Below, piece after piece: positions 63,349 to 64,000 of a DNA stretch of 64,000 bases. A program made the position numbers and the translations under genes. The notes below the pieces were generated by a model, which was given only the letters and a program-made list of their open reading frames with translations, ran no database searches and was not told where the DNA came from. Source of the stretch: Anaspis maculata (Eukaryota; Arthropoda; Insecta; Coleoptera; Scraptiidae); assembly GCA_949128115.1 (NCBI GenBank), contig OX421966.1, positions 67,143,416-67,207,415 on the forward strand. The letters are read 5' to 3'. Numbering within the stretch: position 1 is the first letter of the stretch; every line of letters starts with the position of its first letter.

Positions 63349-63978
63349 TTAATTTAAATAAATCCCTGCCCCGTCTTCAGTTCCCACCCCACGAATAGTT
63401 TTTCTGGTGCCACGTAGCCTCATGCTGATCGCCCGTATTAGGCTAAATTGAATTCGCACCTTGACCCAGCACAAAATTGAAGAATAGGCCCTGTCCCATT
63501 TCTCCGCCATTGTCGAGGCCAGCCTTTTTAGGAAAACTATAAATTCTTTGTGCAACGCTCCTTCGCACGAGCATATCAGGGGAGTGAAGGAAGCTCTTAC
63601 ATCTTCAGCAGCTCTGTCGTACTTGAGGTGTTTTTGGCTGGCATGTTGATTGGAGATGGCCTGCCAGGAAAGATTTCGGAGGCGGTAGGAAGTAGCGTCT
63701 GCATCAATGATGCGATTATCAAAAAACGCTACCCTTCCCGCCTCCCAAACTCCCCTGACCATCAAGTCTCCTATAAGGGCAGGCTGACTGGTGCGAGCGT
63801 CTGCCATTTTCATGACAGGCTCTCGAATTACACCTCCGTACACCATTTCTGCCAGACTAGCACATTCGTCCCGAAGAGCATCATGTCCTGCTTTAACGAA
63901 GCCTCCTCTTTTACACACTAGACCGTGTTGCAGGTCAAATGCAGCGCCGCAGCCGTCACACCTACTCGGCAGACCCAA
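63349..63978 (-). pseudogene. Reverse-transcriptase element, C-terminal domain (runs off the window)
   Basis: About 209 open codons: a zinc-like block CDGCGAAFDLQHGLVCKRGG, then GHDALRDECASLAEMVY, REPVMKM, LIGDLMVRGVWEAGRVAFFD, RIIDADATSY, then SFTPLICSCEGALHKE-like and FLKRLASTMAEKWDRAYSSI, ending with an RAISMRLRGTRK motif. This C-terminal layout (Cys/His block, then acidic GDL...FD.R.ID block) parallels 38394-37747, so it belongs to the same broad group of retroelements, which combine an RT with a presumed PD-(D/E)XK endonuclease. The frame is intact here; the upstream RT lies beyond 64000. Confidence 0.7.
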
Positions 63979-64000
63979 AGGTTCTCTGCCATATCTGACA

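Overview
The window is eukaryotic nuclear DNA, most probably from an insect. It has short spliced genes with GT-AG introns, tRNA-derived SINEs, LINE fragments, Ty3/gypsy and BEL/Pao LTR elements, foldback elements and AT-rich spacers. I cannot name the species. There is no bacterial-style gene organisation. Most of the window is transposon-derived. The host coding content I can defend is a pair of secreted serine-protease-homologue genes, plus a few weaker exon candidates.

Region 1 (0-9.5 kb) holds LINE fragments, a 1.8-kb element with inverted ends (313-2117), a 2.0-kb element with inverted ends that each carry TGACGTCA (6168-8174), a gypsy scrap and a tRNA-derived SINE-like sequence. Region 2 (9.5-27.3 kb) is an old inverted duplication. 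Gene A is on the minus strand, with exons 1-2 at 15331-14876 and exon 3 at 10084-9572. Gene B is on the plus strand (26213-27268). Both share exon boundaries, an upstream region and flanking repeats in mirror order. Intron 2 of gene A has grown to 4.8 kb around a roughly 119-bp satellite array, while that of gene B is about 0.25 kb. Between the genes lie two foldback elements, a hAT-like insertion whose empty site survives in the opposite foldback arm, and a row of primer-binding-site-like repeats.

Region 3 (27.3-37.7 kb) holds a LINE end split by nested MITEs, hairpins, minisatellites, a gypsy 5' end, and a second copy of the satellite-plus-tail sequence seen in gene A. Region 4 (37.7-47.7 kb) is a complete, young BEL/Pao retrotransposon. 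It has 964/963-bp LTRs differing at three places, a GTGAG target duplication and an open polyprotein, and it sits inside a decayed reverse-transcriptase element whose frame continues on both sides. Region 5 (49.6-55.8 kb) is a decayed Ty3/gypsy element interrupted by a 2.2-kb foldback and by a MITE. Region 6 (56-64 kb) holds a SINE, a decayed DNA transposon with perfect 8-bp target duplications (58623-60469), two divergent small exon candidates near 61.4-61.9 kb, and the end of a second reverse-transcriptase element at the right edge.

Both protease-like genes have lost the catalytic His and Ser, so they are probably secreted non-catalytic homologues. The rest of the window records successive insertions. 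Several can be ordered because an uninterrupted copy or reading frame survives on either side.
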